From Spisula solida (lineage: Eukaryota; Mollusca; Bivalvia; Venerida; Mactridae): a stretch of 64,000 nucleotides of DNA. Positions 24,201 through 35,391 of this stretch are shown in pieces. The notes under the pieces were generated by a model. The model ran no database searches. It had not been told where the DNA came from and saw only the letters and a program-made list of their open reading frames with translations. The first letter of the stretch is position 1. Each line of letters opens with the position of its first letter. Location of the stretch: the NCBI GenBank assembly GCA_947247005.1, contig OX365948.1, forward strand, positions 35,282,601-35,346,600, written 5' to 3'. The position numbers and the translations under genes are program-made.

Positions 24201-25644
24201 TCTGAATCCAGTCATTATTTTATTTTAACACCCTGTGTTTTCAGACCCAATTACGAAATGATTTTGTTAGCACATATCTATGAAACTTTCACATATTTAA
24301 CATCTTACTAACAGTCTAAACACATGTGACTATAATATTGCAAAAATAACATCAAATGTTATAAGATAGGTACTGTCATCAATGTTATCAAGACGGTCAT
24401 CAAAAGTTACTTAAATCTTGTCTGGTCCAAGTGTCTTTCATGCTGCTTACCCACGGCTTCACACACTGTTGGTTGCTGCCTCGACATTCCCGAACATATC
24501 GTCTGCTTTCGTCATTTCTGCTTCAGACATTGTAGAACATGTTCTTATTATAGACTCCATTGTTCAGTTGAAGACAGCAAAACTTCCGACGTCTGTTTTG
24601 CGAATCAGAATCAAAGAAACAGAAACACTGATTTACAGCGTCTGTATAATTAATTATTCAAGGTGGTTGAAGCGCTCGCAAAGTCTCGGAGAGGGAAACT
24701 GCCGGTATTCCGGTACAATATCACAATGCCGCTAAAATCCATTGTTTTTAACGTCAGGACAAATGTAATTTCACATCTCACGAATACTAGAGATGGTAAT
24801 GACGGAATAACCGATGTCGGTAGAACGTGTTTCAGAAATTTGTCAGTGATTAATGGCCAGCATTATGAATTCCAACTCCACATTTCAGAAGTATATGATA
24901 AATGGACATTTTTATGGTTTACAGCTCTCCTAACGGTAACCCAACGCCATATGATATTGCAATCGGCAAAAAAAACTTCTTTACAAAATGTAATAAATGA
25001 TACAATCAAAATGTGTTTAAATGGGTTATTAAACATTTAATTATGCATGTAGTGAATATCATGTATTTAATTATATTGACCGTTAAAGGAGACACACGTT
25101 TTAAATACAAATGTATATTGTACTTAAACATAATTATCAAAAACTTGATTTCCGTTTTAATGGAATAACTTTTAGCATATCCCCTATATCTAAAAAACCT
25201 GTAAATTTCGCTTTTTACTTAATACCACCATAACAATAAACAATATTGCAACATTTTATGAAACAACCCCTGCTGCAATATTTGAATGACAATTACCAAA
25301 ACTAAAAACGCGTTTTTGCCGTTGGGTATAAAGCAAAGTATTGTTATGACGATATAACTACTAGCACATGGCCTAGTTTTCTATAATTTCTTAACAAAAA
25401 TTTAGCATGCAATTTATGTGAGCTACATATTTGATTAAACATAGGTTTTCAACCAACAAATGCATCCATTTTAATTGGCCCATTTTTATTTTATGTTTGT
25501 TTAATTGTTTTATAAGATCTATTTAATTGTACATAACAAACTACATCATTAGTAGAAATAAATTAATTACAAAGTAATGAATAGGTGTTCTATATTTATT
25601 TCTTGCAGACATACTAATTAGTCATCATTACTTCTACCAGTGAA
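21231..25644. other. AT-rich non-coding stretch with two unassigned ORFs
   Basis: No gene can be supported with confidence. Two overlapping plus frames, 24418-24735 (105 aa) and 24663-25040 (125 aa), lie in a slightly less AT-rich patch and have no recognised domain. On the opposite strand, 24560 down to 24459 encodes a 33-aa frame containing SEAEMTKADDMFGNVEAA, which looks protein-like but ends at a TGA. A CRE-like TGACGTCA is at 22374-22381. AT dinucleotide runs occur at 23430-23480. Confidence 0.4.
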
Positions 25645-25934
25645 GCTACGGTCACAAAGCTCGTACGATATCTCGTACGAGTTTATAATGTTTGAAATCC
25701 TAACGGGTTTTTTATGTTCATAGCGTCTGGTCACAGCTCGTACGGACCAAGAACGATCTATAGAGATGCACTCAAGCGATATCCGTACGCTGCTCGTACG
25801 AGTTAAGAAAATCCTTACGATGCTCGTACGAGTTTTCAGTGTACGTACGCTCTCTGTACGAACGCCGTGCGAGTTTGCCAAAATCAGCTCGTACGGGGCT
25901 CGTCAGGAGCTCGTAGGGCAAATGTGACCTTAGC
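25645..25934. mobile_element. 290-bp MITE packed with CGTACG palindromes
   Basis: The ends GCTACGGTCACA and TGTGACCTTAGC form a 12-bp inverted pair with one mismatch. Between them CGTACG occurs eight times and the palindrome CTCGTACGAG three times, in DNA that is otherwise AT-rich. The 87-aa minus frame here (RTRTSIVRIFLTRTSSVRIS) is a read-through of these repeats. Confidence 0.7.
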
Positions 25935-26044
25935 ATAACAGACAGTTTCTATATACACATGACGTAACAAACAAAGTAGCAAGGATCAGAATAGAACAGA
26001 TAAAATTGGTCATAATTTAGCATAAAATGGTATGTTATATATAG

Positions 26045-27250
26045 CATGACAACATAGCATTGCAAAGCACAATATAGCAGACCTATACACAATATATCAG
26101 TGCACAGAGTAGCATTACAGGACACAGTATAACACAGCATGACATATAATAGCATAACAGTGCACACAATAGCATAACAGTGCACACAATAGCATGACAG
26201 GACACACAATAGCATAACAGTGCATGTACTAGTGCATAACAGGACACACAATAGCATAACAGGGCACACAATAGCATAACAGTGCACACAATAGCATAAC
26301 AGGGCACACAATAGCATAACAGTGCACACAATAGCATGACAGGACACACAATAGCATAACAGTGCATGTACTAGTGCATAACAGGACACACAATAGCATA
26401 ACAGTACATGTACTAGTGCATAACAGGACACAAAATAGCATAACAGTGCAGGTACTAGTGCATAACAGGACACAAAATAGCATAACAGTACATGTACTAG
26501 TGCATAACAGGACACAAAATAGCATAACAGTACATGTACTAGTGCATAACAGGACACAAAATAGCATAACAGTGCAGGTACTAGTGCATAACAGGGCACA
26601 CAATAACATACCATAGCACACAATGACATTACAGGACACACAGTAGCATTACAGTACATGTACTAGTGCATAACAGTGCACACAATTGCATAACATAGCG
26701 CACAATGGCATTACAGGACAAACAGTAGCATAACAGTACATGTACTAATGCACAACAGTGCACACAATAGCATAACATAGCACACAATGACATTACAGGA
26801 CACACAGTAGCATAACAGTACATGTACTAGTACATAACAGTGCACACAATAGCATAACATAGCACACAATGGCATTACAAGGCACACAATGGCATTACAG
26901 GACACACAATAGCATAACATAGCACACAATGGCATTACATGACACACAATAGCATAACAGTGCATGTACTAGTGCATAACAGGACACACAATAGCATAAC
27001 AGGGCATACAATAACATAACAGGGCACACAATAGCATAACAGTGCATGTACTAGTGCATAACAGGACACACAATATCATAACAGTGCATGTTCTAGTGCA
27101 TAACAGGACACACAATAGCATAACAGGACACACAATAACATAACAGGGCACACAATAGCATAACAGTGCCTGTACTAGTGCATAACATGACACACAATAG
27201 CATAACAGAGCACACAATAGCATTACAGGACACGCAGTAGCATAACTTGG
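26045..27250 (+). repeat. 18/42-bp composite minisatellite
   Basis: The basic 18-bp word CACACAATAGCATAACAG alternates with a 42-bp unit that adds TGCATGTACTAGTGCATAAC and an ACAGGACACA spacer. Both periods are multiples of three, so minus frames of up to 236 aa (CYAIVC/LVHVLLCYFVSC units) and plus frames (VLVHNRTQNSITVH) stay open. The 5' edge (26045-26120) is more degenerate. A stray related fragment lies at about 28187-28236 (CACAGTATAGCATTACTGGG). Confidence 0.9.
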
Positions 27251-29029
27251 CCGAATATGGACATAGTAATACCAGTGTGGACACACCACGTGGTATATGA
27301 TGTTATTTTTTGGCAAAGAACGCAAGTAAAAACCTGTCAACACAAAGTTCAAAACAACCATAAGTATTTTATCTTTTAGACAAATTTAATGAGACTTCCT
27401 CGTCTCTCAACCCGCGAATAAATAACATCCGTGCAACTCAATATGGTCACAGTTTTTGCCCGAACCCGACTCAAGTAAAATCCAATTAGTTGAGTCGGTT
27501 TCGGGACCTTTTGTTGAAACAACGAGTTTTTCTGGAGTTTATTTTCGAAATGAATTGAATAACAGTTCCGATGGATACTTCTACCTTCACATTGAAGTCC
27601 CTACAAATACAATGACATAATAACAAGAAACATAATATAATTAAGTAACAGTAATGATGTTAAGGGTGTCAGTACTCATAGTCATAGCATATTTGATGAA
27701 TTTAGCAAAAGTCTAAATCACCAGACTGAACCAGTTTTCGCAATTTCCTCATTTCTAGGAGGCATGCATACCTTTTATTTAACTATATAGAATTTCTCCC
27801 CGAAACAACCTAGTATGGTAGTATGCAAGGGAGGTGGTTGGTGCTAGTTCATGGTGTACAAATACTTATCTCGGATGTTTACGGATGTAACCGGAACCAC
27901 ACGATGACACTTCTGAATTGGGCGGCACTCGATTGAGCATTGAGCACCTGACCGACTATTGGAATTGGTTTGAACAGGCAGAGTCATTGGCCGTAAGTAC
28001 ATTCTTTGACCAGACATCGAATATAAGTTTATAGTCATTTCGTTGCCAATATTTAAGTGGAATACTGTATGCATTGGTAAGGCAATTCGTCGGAGAAAAC
28101 TTTACAGATTTTTTATTATATTTACTTTTTCAGCATTAGTTTTACGCATTTGCGAGTACTGTGTATGGGTGTTACGCCCTGACTATACACAGTATAGCAT
28201 TACTGGGCACACAGAACAGCACATGAGAGCATAGAGAACGACACCATCTGTATACAAGTAAATATCTACATGTATACGATTTTTTAAATTTATTCTTTGT
28301 ATGATTAAACCTTCATGTATACAATACATAAGCTGCATATTTTATCGTATAATATACACTTCGGACACCTGCATGAAATTTAATAAGATTTATTAGATAC
28401 ACTTCGTAATGATAGCTTTTACGTGTTTCCTTGAGTTACACATCTGTTCGGATGTAAACAAGCAAAAAGGTCAAGACATGCTTTGTAGATTAAGACTTAA
28501 AAGAATAGATTATCAAATATATCTTTAAGATTACTAACCGTTCAGTCTGTGAATGGCTGACCCAAATCAGAATACATCTTTAGAAAGATAAATTTCTCGC
28601 ACTGAGTCGTGACTGCACTATGAAGTTTCCGGGAATATTACGAGATGAATTCTTTATTTCATTTGAGTTTACGCTGTTTGTGATTTTAATGCTTTGTCAG
28701 TCACATACGGCGGGCCAGTGTTCTTGGTAATAAAAAGATGTAAAATGCAATCAGGAATTCGCAACAATTTGAGCTATTATCCTAATTCTTAATTTTGCAC
28801 AAGTACCCAAACTTTATGTGCAACTATTTGTTTTGAAATGTTACGGTATTTGGATGGTGTGCATGAGGCGCATGTCCAAATGAAATTACACCACTTTTGA
28901 GTTTCTTAAACTATTAATTAGTTGATAAATAAGATATATACCATAATCCTTATAATTATGCAGTGCATGTTTAATTAACTAGAAATTCGTGCACTCGGGC
29001 AAATTATGTCGAGCCTCGGCGCACGTTGA
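27251..29029. other. AT-rich non-coding stretch
   Basis: No gene supported. It contains only the stray fragment of the 26-kb array noted above; the frames at 27844-28074 and 28043-28234 are unrecognised. Confidence 0.5.
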
Positions 29030-29340
29030 AAAAAGCACCAACTTAAATGTGCCAAGTTACATCTAAACCCACCATGCACAAAGAAGAAAATGATTCGTAC
29101 AAACTTCAATATGACCTTTGACTTGCAACTGTGACCTTTGAGATAGGAGCCTGGGGGTTGGGCATGACACTCTGCCTCAAGGAGGTTAACATTTATGCCA
29201 AATATACGAAATATTGTCAATGTATGACAAAGTTGTTGTCCGGACAAGCTCAATTGACCTTTCTGCAGACGCTTCGTAGCCACGCCCCCTATAGTTACGG
29301 GTATTCGTTGTTGCTACGCAAGACAAGCTTTCATTAAAAG
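29030..29340 (+). repeat. isolated diverged unit(s) of the 152-bp satellite family
   Basis: GACCTTTGAGATAGGAGCCTG, GGGCATGACACTCTGCCTCA and AGGAGGTTAACATTTATGCC follow each other exactly as in the array at 34.4-35.4 kb, then CCGGACAAGCTCAATTGACC. The short frames on both strands here are by-products. Confidence 0.85.
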
Positions 29341-29517
29341 GGCGTCTAATACGGAGATGTCGTGTGATGCTCTTGATACAAGTCCGTTAAATATTTCGCT
29401 TTTAGCCAATGGTTTGAAAATTTTGTGAAACATAATTATGTGCCTGCTTAAAACTCGATCAAATCGATGGTTTTTAATTGAAGAATTTTACGTAAACAGT
29501 TACTAAATCGGAGCCAA

Positions 29518-30296
29518 TGTTATGCACGGTTTTCCGGCATTCACTGTTGTTGGGATAAAGTAGAACTAACGACTGTTCGAATTTCCAAACTTTGTATTTT
29601 GCGCGTGAGAATTCTCACAAGTCCACAATCAACAATAATATAAGAACAAGATATAGTCAGTGTTGGTAAAATCCAAACAAATATAATTTTAACTGCGTAA
29701 TTGAATTCTAATGGAAAACCATTGATACGTTCAGCTTGGAGATCCAAGTTCGAATACCTCCAAAATCTCTACAGAACGTCGACTACAGTGTGTGTGTCTT
29801 CTGTTTTAGCCAATCAAATAATTTCATACAGTTTATGCAAGTTATCATCAACCAATCATAAATGTGGGCGTAAACTTTCGGACATCTGCTTTACCTAAAC
29901 AGACCGCGTTCCTATGTGACGTAAGATCTGTACTTAATCGATTAGTTAATTCGGAATATACAATAATCGTGTCATCAGTCATATCTAATAAAATTGCCAG
30001 ATACAACTTAGTACCCTGATAATCTAATCGTTAAGCCTGCAGAAGTGAAATTTGCATAATTGTAAAGTCTGTAAAAGGTGATAAAAATATTTCAAGTAGA
30101 ATTATCAGATGTTGTCAGCGTGATACTTTATCTGTTTCTATCCTTCTTTGTTTCATACATTACTGTTCATTTCCAATTTTCTTTCTCTTTCTAATTTGTA
30201 CAAAATATCAATTTAAAGAATACAAAACACTAAATATATTTACAAAATGTCCTCAAAAACTTACACACAAAAATGGCCTGAAAATGCCGCATTACA
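29518..30296 (-). repeat. 3' LTR (in element orientation)
   Basis: 779 bp, same length and apparently identical to the other LTR. Two small frames inside (29541-29747 and 29701-29898) translate identically to those in the partner LTR and are not genes. Confidence 0.93.
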
Positions 30297-30311
30297 CTTA
30301 CTCCCCCTCCT
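30297..30311 (-). other. polypurine tract of the LTR element
   Basis: AGGAGGGGGAGTAAG on the minus strand, immediately upstream of the 3' LTR. It is the plus-strand primer site in LTR-element replication and fixes the element's orientation. Confidence 0.85.
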
Positions 30312-30999
30312 AATTAACTTCATTCCTATGAAGTTGCATAAATACGCTTAAATACTTAAGTAATATTCTCTAATGGAATTTATTACCTTATATGTCTATT
30401 TTCTGCAAGTATTTTATGTCAATTCTACTGTTCTATAATAAAAATATCCTCAATAAGCTGAAAACTATGTTTCAATCTGCCATATATGCAGCAAACAACA
30501 AATTAAATGTTTTATACATCAACCTCTGTATAACAATAATCTCTTTAAAGCAACAACTGCAAAATGTATACATACAAAAGTAAGATTTCAATATCATATA
30601 TACAACATACAACTTTTTACAAACAGAGTTCAGTATTCATCCTATTTACTTGTCTCCAATGGACACTTGTGTAAAACAACCAGTATTCATATTTTCAAAT
30701 ATGAAGAATTGTACATATGAGTTCATAAGTCAAATGTATGGTAGATCTCTATACTGTCCTTTCTATAATTTGTTTAATATAAATATCACAATATAACTTC
30801 GCAAAATAATGTCACATGTAAATCGTTCAGTATTCTGTTGCACAAAATGTTCATTTATCAATTTGTAGGTAACATTTCATCATTCATGTACATTCTAAAA
30901 TTGACTAAATTATTGATGGGTACTTTAAATTATTTGAAATTAATATTTACCATTCAATACACACAATTTACATAATTATCCAAAATGTTTCTGATAAAA
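30312..30999 (-). other. LTR-element 3' untranslated region
   Basis: About 690 bp of AT-rich DNA between the zinc-knuckle stop codon and the polypurine tract, where pol would normally be. No reverse transcriptase or integrase motif is present in any frame. Confidence 0.7.
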
Positions 31000-31944
31000 T
31001 CATTGTCTGTTTACACAGTCAATGAAAGAGCCTGCCTCGAAAGATGTCACATTATCATCACAGACGGCTGCAAAATGATTAGTTTTTCCACATATCTCAC
31101 ATTTGTTGTTTTTCGCAAAACAGTTTTGGAAACGGTGATAAACATCACTGCCGCATTTTCTGCAATTAAATTCCCGGCATGGTCTCGGCGGCCTGTCATT
31201 GTTGCCCTTGTACATCTGGCTTACAGTGTTAATCAGTTCTATTTTTGCGGATTGGTATTGCTTTCGTAGTTGAAGTGAAAAATTAGATAATTTTTCACAA
31301 AATTTATTGTATTCATCGATGAATTCATCATCACGTTTTGACTTTGCGGTCATCTCCATTATTTGCTTATTTAATTGAGCAAATTCTATCTTATTTTGTC
31401 GCATGTTGGACACCAAAACGTTGTTTTCTTCGACCAAACGTGCATTCTTACATTCCAAATCACAAATCCGGTCTGAGTATGATTCTAACTGTGATTTGTG
31501 TTTTGAACTATCATAGTCAATTCTGTTCTTGTCTTGTTCTATTGCTTGGCGACGACGTTGTTCATTATGTACTTGTTGTTTTAGTTCACCGACCTTCAAT
31601 TCAAGTTTGACATTTTGCGTTTGTGCATTTGTGTGTAAATTAGCTATATAGTGCATACGTTCTTTGTAGTTGTCTTTCATTGCTTGGTGTTTGTCAAGAC
31701 ACGTGGGTAGTTCATCATTGTCGATGTTGTGGAATGGAAGCGACTCTGCGGTCTTTCGTCTGATGAAGTTTGTCATGCGCTCTAGGTCCCGTTGTTTTGT
31801 TCTCACCGATTTTTCTGTTCTCACGGTGCACATACGAGCAAAATGCCCAATTCTGTTACAACGATTGCATTTTGCATTCCATGCGTGACACTGTCCAAAA
31901 TGATTATGTCCACACCTCTTACACTGTAAATTTTGTCCAACCAT
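31000..31944 (-). CDS. gag-like protein with zinc knuckles at both ends of a coiled coil
   Basis: An intact 314-aa ORF inside the LTR element. Residues 8-19 and 26-39 form a double knuckle: C8-x2-C11-x3-H15-x3-C19, then C26-x2-C29-x4-H34-x4-C39 with the GHFA signature typical of retroelement Gag CCHC boxes. Residues about 75-245 are charged, Gln/Lys/Glu-rich and heptad-like, probably a coiled coil. A second double knuckle follows at 261-275 (C-x2-C-x5-H-x4-C) and 282-295 (C-x2-C-x4-H-x4-C). No capsid-like helical domain, protease or other enzyme is visible. The knuckles suggest binding of the element's RNA, and the coiled coil suggests multimerisation. The symmetrical architecture is unlike ordinary Gag, where the knuckles follow the capsid. 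It could derive from a Ty3/mag-type Gag or from a captured host protein. The start is the first ATG, 117 nt after the 5' LTR. Confidence 0.85.
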   Translation of the reverse strand: MVGQNLQCKRCGHNHFGQCHAWNAKCNRCNRIGHFARMCTVRTEKSVRTKQRDLERMTNFIRRKTAESLPFHNIDNDELPTCLDKHQAMKDNYKERMHYIANLHTNAQTQNVKLELKVGELKQQVHNEQRRRQAIEQDKNRIDYDSSKHKSQLESYSDRICDLECKNARLVEENNVLVSNMRQNKIEFAQLNKQIMEMTAKSKRDDEFIDEYNKFCEKLSNFSLQLRKQYQSAKIELINTVSQMYKGNNDRPPRPCREFNCRKCGSDVYHRFQNCFAKNNKCEICGKTNHFAAVCDDNVTSFEAGSFIDCVNRQ

Positions 31945-32041
31945 ATTTCTGTTGAATATAAACGCTTCTTCTGTATGGGAAATTATTCTCTAGTGAATAA
32001 CACTCGCTAAGCTGTGAAAGTCCAGAACGAATATATCGGTA

Positions 32042-32059
32042 CCCGGTTTCTGTCCACCA
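32042..32059 (-). other. candidate primer-binding site
   Basis: Starts TGG two bases inside the 5' LTR, as expected for pairing with a tRNA CCA end. I could not match it to a particular tRNA by eye. Confidence 0.45.
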
Positions 32060-32061
32060 TA

Positions 32062-32840
32062 TGTTATGCACGGTTTTCCGGCATTCACTGTTGTTGGGAT
32101 AAAGTAGAACTAACGACTGTTCGAATTTCCAAACTTTGTATTTTGCGCGTGAGAATTCTCACAAGTCCACAATCAACAATAATATAAGAACAAGATATAG
32201 TCAGTGTTGGTAAAATCCAAACAAATATAATTTTAACTGCGTAATTGAATTCTAATGGAAAACCATTGATACGTTCAGCTTGGAGATCCAAGTTCGAATA
32301 CCTCCAAAATCTCTACAGAACGTCGACTACAGTGTGTGTGTCTTCTGTTTTAGCCAATCAAATAATTTCATACAGTTTATGCAAGTTATCATCAACCAAT
32401 CATAAATGTGGGCGTAAACTTTCGGACATCTGCTTTACCTAAACAGACCGCGTTCCTATGTGACGTAAGATCTGTACTTAATCGATTAGTTAATTCGGAA
32501 TATACAATAATCGTGTCATCAGTCATATCTAATAAAATTGCCAGATACAACTTAGTACCCTGATAATCTAATCGTTAAGCCTGCAGAAGTGAAATTTGCA
32601 TAATTGTAAAGTCTGTAAAAGGTGATAAAAATATTTCAAGTAGAATTATCAGATGTTGTCAGCGTGATACTTTATCTGTTTCTATCCTTCTTTGTTTCAT
32701 ACATTACTGTTCATTTCCAATTTTCTTTCTCTTTCTAATTTGTACAAAATATCAATTTAAAGAATACAAAACACTAAATATATTTACAAAATGTCCTCAA
32801 AAACTTACACACAAAAATGGCCTGAAAATGCCGCATTACA
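32062..32840 (-). repeat. 5' LTR (in element orientation)
   Basis: 779 bp; partner of 29518-30296, followed by CCAA. It would carry the promoter. A TAAATATATTTAG stretch near its 5' part is TATA-like, but the start site is unknown. Confidence 0.93.
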
Positions 32841-32844
32841 CCAA

Positions 32845-34465
32845 GCAGACACTCACAAGCGTAATTTTGCCGCTCAATCAGAATGTTTCTTTTTATCTAA
32901 ATAGCTATTTATGTATAGTTTTTGCGCAAATCGGGAATGACCTGGCTTGAAAGATACACCCTTTATTGTAACAAAGAAATCATTCAGTGTTAATGCATAT
33001 ATTTACATATACACAGTATAATGGAATCTTCCATACACTATAGCATTTCATCTTCCGTATACGTTCGTATGATCGTGTGTTTAATAAATAATCGAATTCA
33101 AATGTGCGTAAAATATTATTTAAGTAAAGTTACAAGACCTCCTGATTTTCTGCGTCGTGTTTTTATTGATGTCTTCCGTGTGATCTACCGCTTATAGCGG
33201 GGACATACATTTTGTTGATTACTTACGACTGAGGCTGTATTAGATTGCAACTTCCGCAAAAAAATTAGTGCTACGTTAACATAGATGAATGTGAATCTTT
33301 CAAATCCCACATCGCTACGTAACACATGGTTTGTCATTGACAGTCAGCATATCAACAAATTTCTAATGTACAATCACACGTTATCAAGTAAATAAATATC
33401 GTTTTCTAACATAACGTTAAAACTGTCGGGTCAAGTGCAATAATGTGGGCTACACATATTTTACATGCACCATTATACAAGAAATAAATAAGCCCTAGAT
33501 TATAAGTTAGTTAACATTCCAATGTGTTATATACTTTCTCGTTTAGATTCGTATCTCGGACATCAGTCGGGGACCAGTGATATACCGCGGTGTCTTGTTA
33601 ATTGTCAATAATCAATGTGACACATAGCGGTTTCCGTCAGGACAGGAGAACAGTATGGGGTCAGTTAGTTTTATACATAATTGCTATAAATGTTTTGTAG
33701 TAATGTGTATATATTCGACAGGTCTCTGACCTATAGATACTTTGAAATAAATTTGTACATGTATCGATCTATCATGATTTACAATAGCTGTCCGGACCAT
33801 ACAGTACATATATTTAAAAAATGTTTTATAAGTTTTGGAGATTGAATGCAATTAGCACCACAAGGATATCAACTGAAAAGCACTTTAACTATTACATAGA
33901 CCAAAACAACATAATGTTCAATATTATTAAAACACTTCACAATCATTTTTGATGGGAAATACACACATTCTCATTATTTGGGGGTTATGTGTCCTTGTTC
34001 TATCTCAAATAATAAAATAAAATCACGAGTCTATGGTTTAAAGTATATATTTTTTAAAACATTCATATCAAATTAAAGACGAAGCTTTCTAGTTTCACAA
34101 CATGTAATTATTTCGAATTAGATCGATGTAAATATCAATGATATATTAAACTTTTAAATCAGACTATATTTGAGACAAAATATACATATATAGCTACTAC
34201 TTCTGATATCGATTTAATACATTAATTCACTTTCATGACATTGCTACCAAATTAAAGTTTAAGTTCTCTATTTTTTTAACATACCAGAACTTTAAAAATG
34301 TGGTAAATATTAATGAAATAACGCTTAATTGAATATTGCACAATTTACATTGATTTTAGCTTGTCTAATGTCCAGGTTGTCTAACAAGATGGAAGCGATA
34401 AATCGTTGCCCAAATGCTGAAATCTGATTGGCTAACGCCACCTGTCAATCAAAATCGGCAGAAAG
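32845..34465. other. AT-rich non-coding stretch
   Basis: Nothing supported between the LTR element and the 152-bp satellite. Confidence 0.55.
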
Positions 34466-35370
34466 GTCAATTTGACCTTTGACCTCCAACTGTAACCTTG
34501 ACCTTTGAGGTAGGAACCTAGGGGTTTGGGCATGACACTCTGCCTCATGGAGGTTAACATTTATGCCAAATATAAGAAAGATTGGTCAATGTATGACAAA
34601 GTTATGCTCCGGACAAGTTCAATTTGACCTTTGACCTCCAACTGTGACCGTGACCTTTGAGATAGGAACCTGGGGGTTGGGCATGACACTCCGCCTCATG
34701 GAGGTTATCATTCATGCCAAATATGAGAAAGATTGGTCAATGCATGACAATGTTATTGTCCGGACAAGCTCAATTTGACCTTTTGACCTCCAACTGTGAC
34801 CTTGACCTTTGAGATAGGAACCTGGGGGTTGGGCATGACACTTCGCATCAAGGAGGTTAACATTCATGCCAAATATGAGAAAGATTGGTCAATGCATGAC
34901 AATGTTATGGTACGGACAAGCTCAATTTGACCTTTGACCTCCAACTGTGACCTTGACCTTTGAGATAGGAACCTGGGGGTTGGGCATGACACTCTGCCTC
35001 ATGAAGGTTAACATTCATGCCAAATATAACAAAGATTTGTCAATGCATGACAAAGTTATGGTCCAGACAAGCTCAATGTGACATTTGACCTCCAACTGTG
35101 ACCTTGACCCTTGAGATAGGAACCTGGGGGTTAAGCATGACACTCCGCCTCATGGAGGTTAACATTCATGCCAAATATGAGAAAGATTGGTCAACACATG
35201 ACAAAGTTATGGTCCGGACATGCTTCAGTTTGACCTCCAACTATGACCTTGACCTTTGAGATAGGAACCTAGGGGTTATGCATGACACTCCTCCTCATAG
35301 AGGTGAACATTCATACCAAATATAAGGAAGATTGGTAAAAGCATAACAAAGTAATTGTCCAGACAAAATT
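34466..35370 (+). repeat. 152-bp satellite, six units (array 1)
   Basis: Units begin near 34466, 34617, 34768, 34920, 35072 and 35224. Each holds TTTGACCTTTGACCTCCAAC, GTGACCTTGACCTTTGAGAT, GGGGGTTGGGCATGACACTC, GGAGGTTAACATTCATGCC and GGACAAGCTCAA. The last unit is followed by a short (GCAC)n. Perfect DR1 words TGACCTTTGACCT are at 34473-34485, 34625-34637 and 34928-34940. Confidence 0.93.
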
Positions 35371-35391
35371 GCACGCACGCACGCACGCACG
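35371..35391 (+). repeat. (GCAC)n microsatellite, short allele in copy 1
   Basis: Five tandem repeats, directly followed by GACCAAAAGTGGCGACTAAG. Confidence 0.95.

Larger units (their letters stand above)
29518..32840 (-). mobile_element. complete non-autonomous LTR retrotransposon, minus strand
   Basis: Two 779-bp direct repeats (29518-30296 and 32062-32840) bound a 1765-bp interior. The 4-bp target duplication CCAA is at 29514-29517 and 32841-32844. LTRs begin TG and end CA on either strand. On the minus strand a polypurine tract (AGGAGGGGGAGTAAG, 30297-30311) directly precedes the 3' LTR. Two bases after the 5' LTR a TGGTGGACAGAAACCGGG segment (32059-32042) is a primer-binding-site candidate; its tRNA is not assigned. 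The only ORF, on the same strand, is the zinc-knuckle protein at 31000-31944. There is no protease, reverse transcriptase, RNase H or integrase, so mobility would need a partner element. The LTRs look identical, implying a recent insertion. Confidence 0.93.

Noticed and set aside
24418..25040. Overlapping 105-aa and 125-aa plus-strand ORFs, and a 33-aa minus-strand ORF
   Set aside because: No recognised domain; they overlap in different frames, and no splicing or promoter signals support them.
25949..26659. 236-aa cysteine/tyrosine-rich frame
   Set aside because: Translation of the 18/42-bp minisatellite; parallel frames are open on the other strand.
26045..27250. CRISPR-like array
   Set aside because: Regular spacing, but the spacers are repeats of one another and the context is eukaryotic; it is a composite minisatellite.
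29541..29898. 68-aa and 65-aa frames repeated identically at 32085-32442
   Set aside because: They are identical only because they lie in the two LTRs; they overlap on opposite strands and lack motifs.
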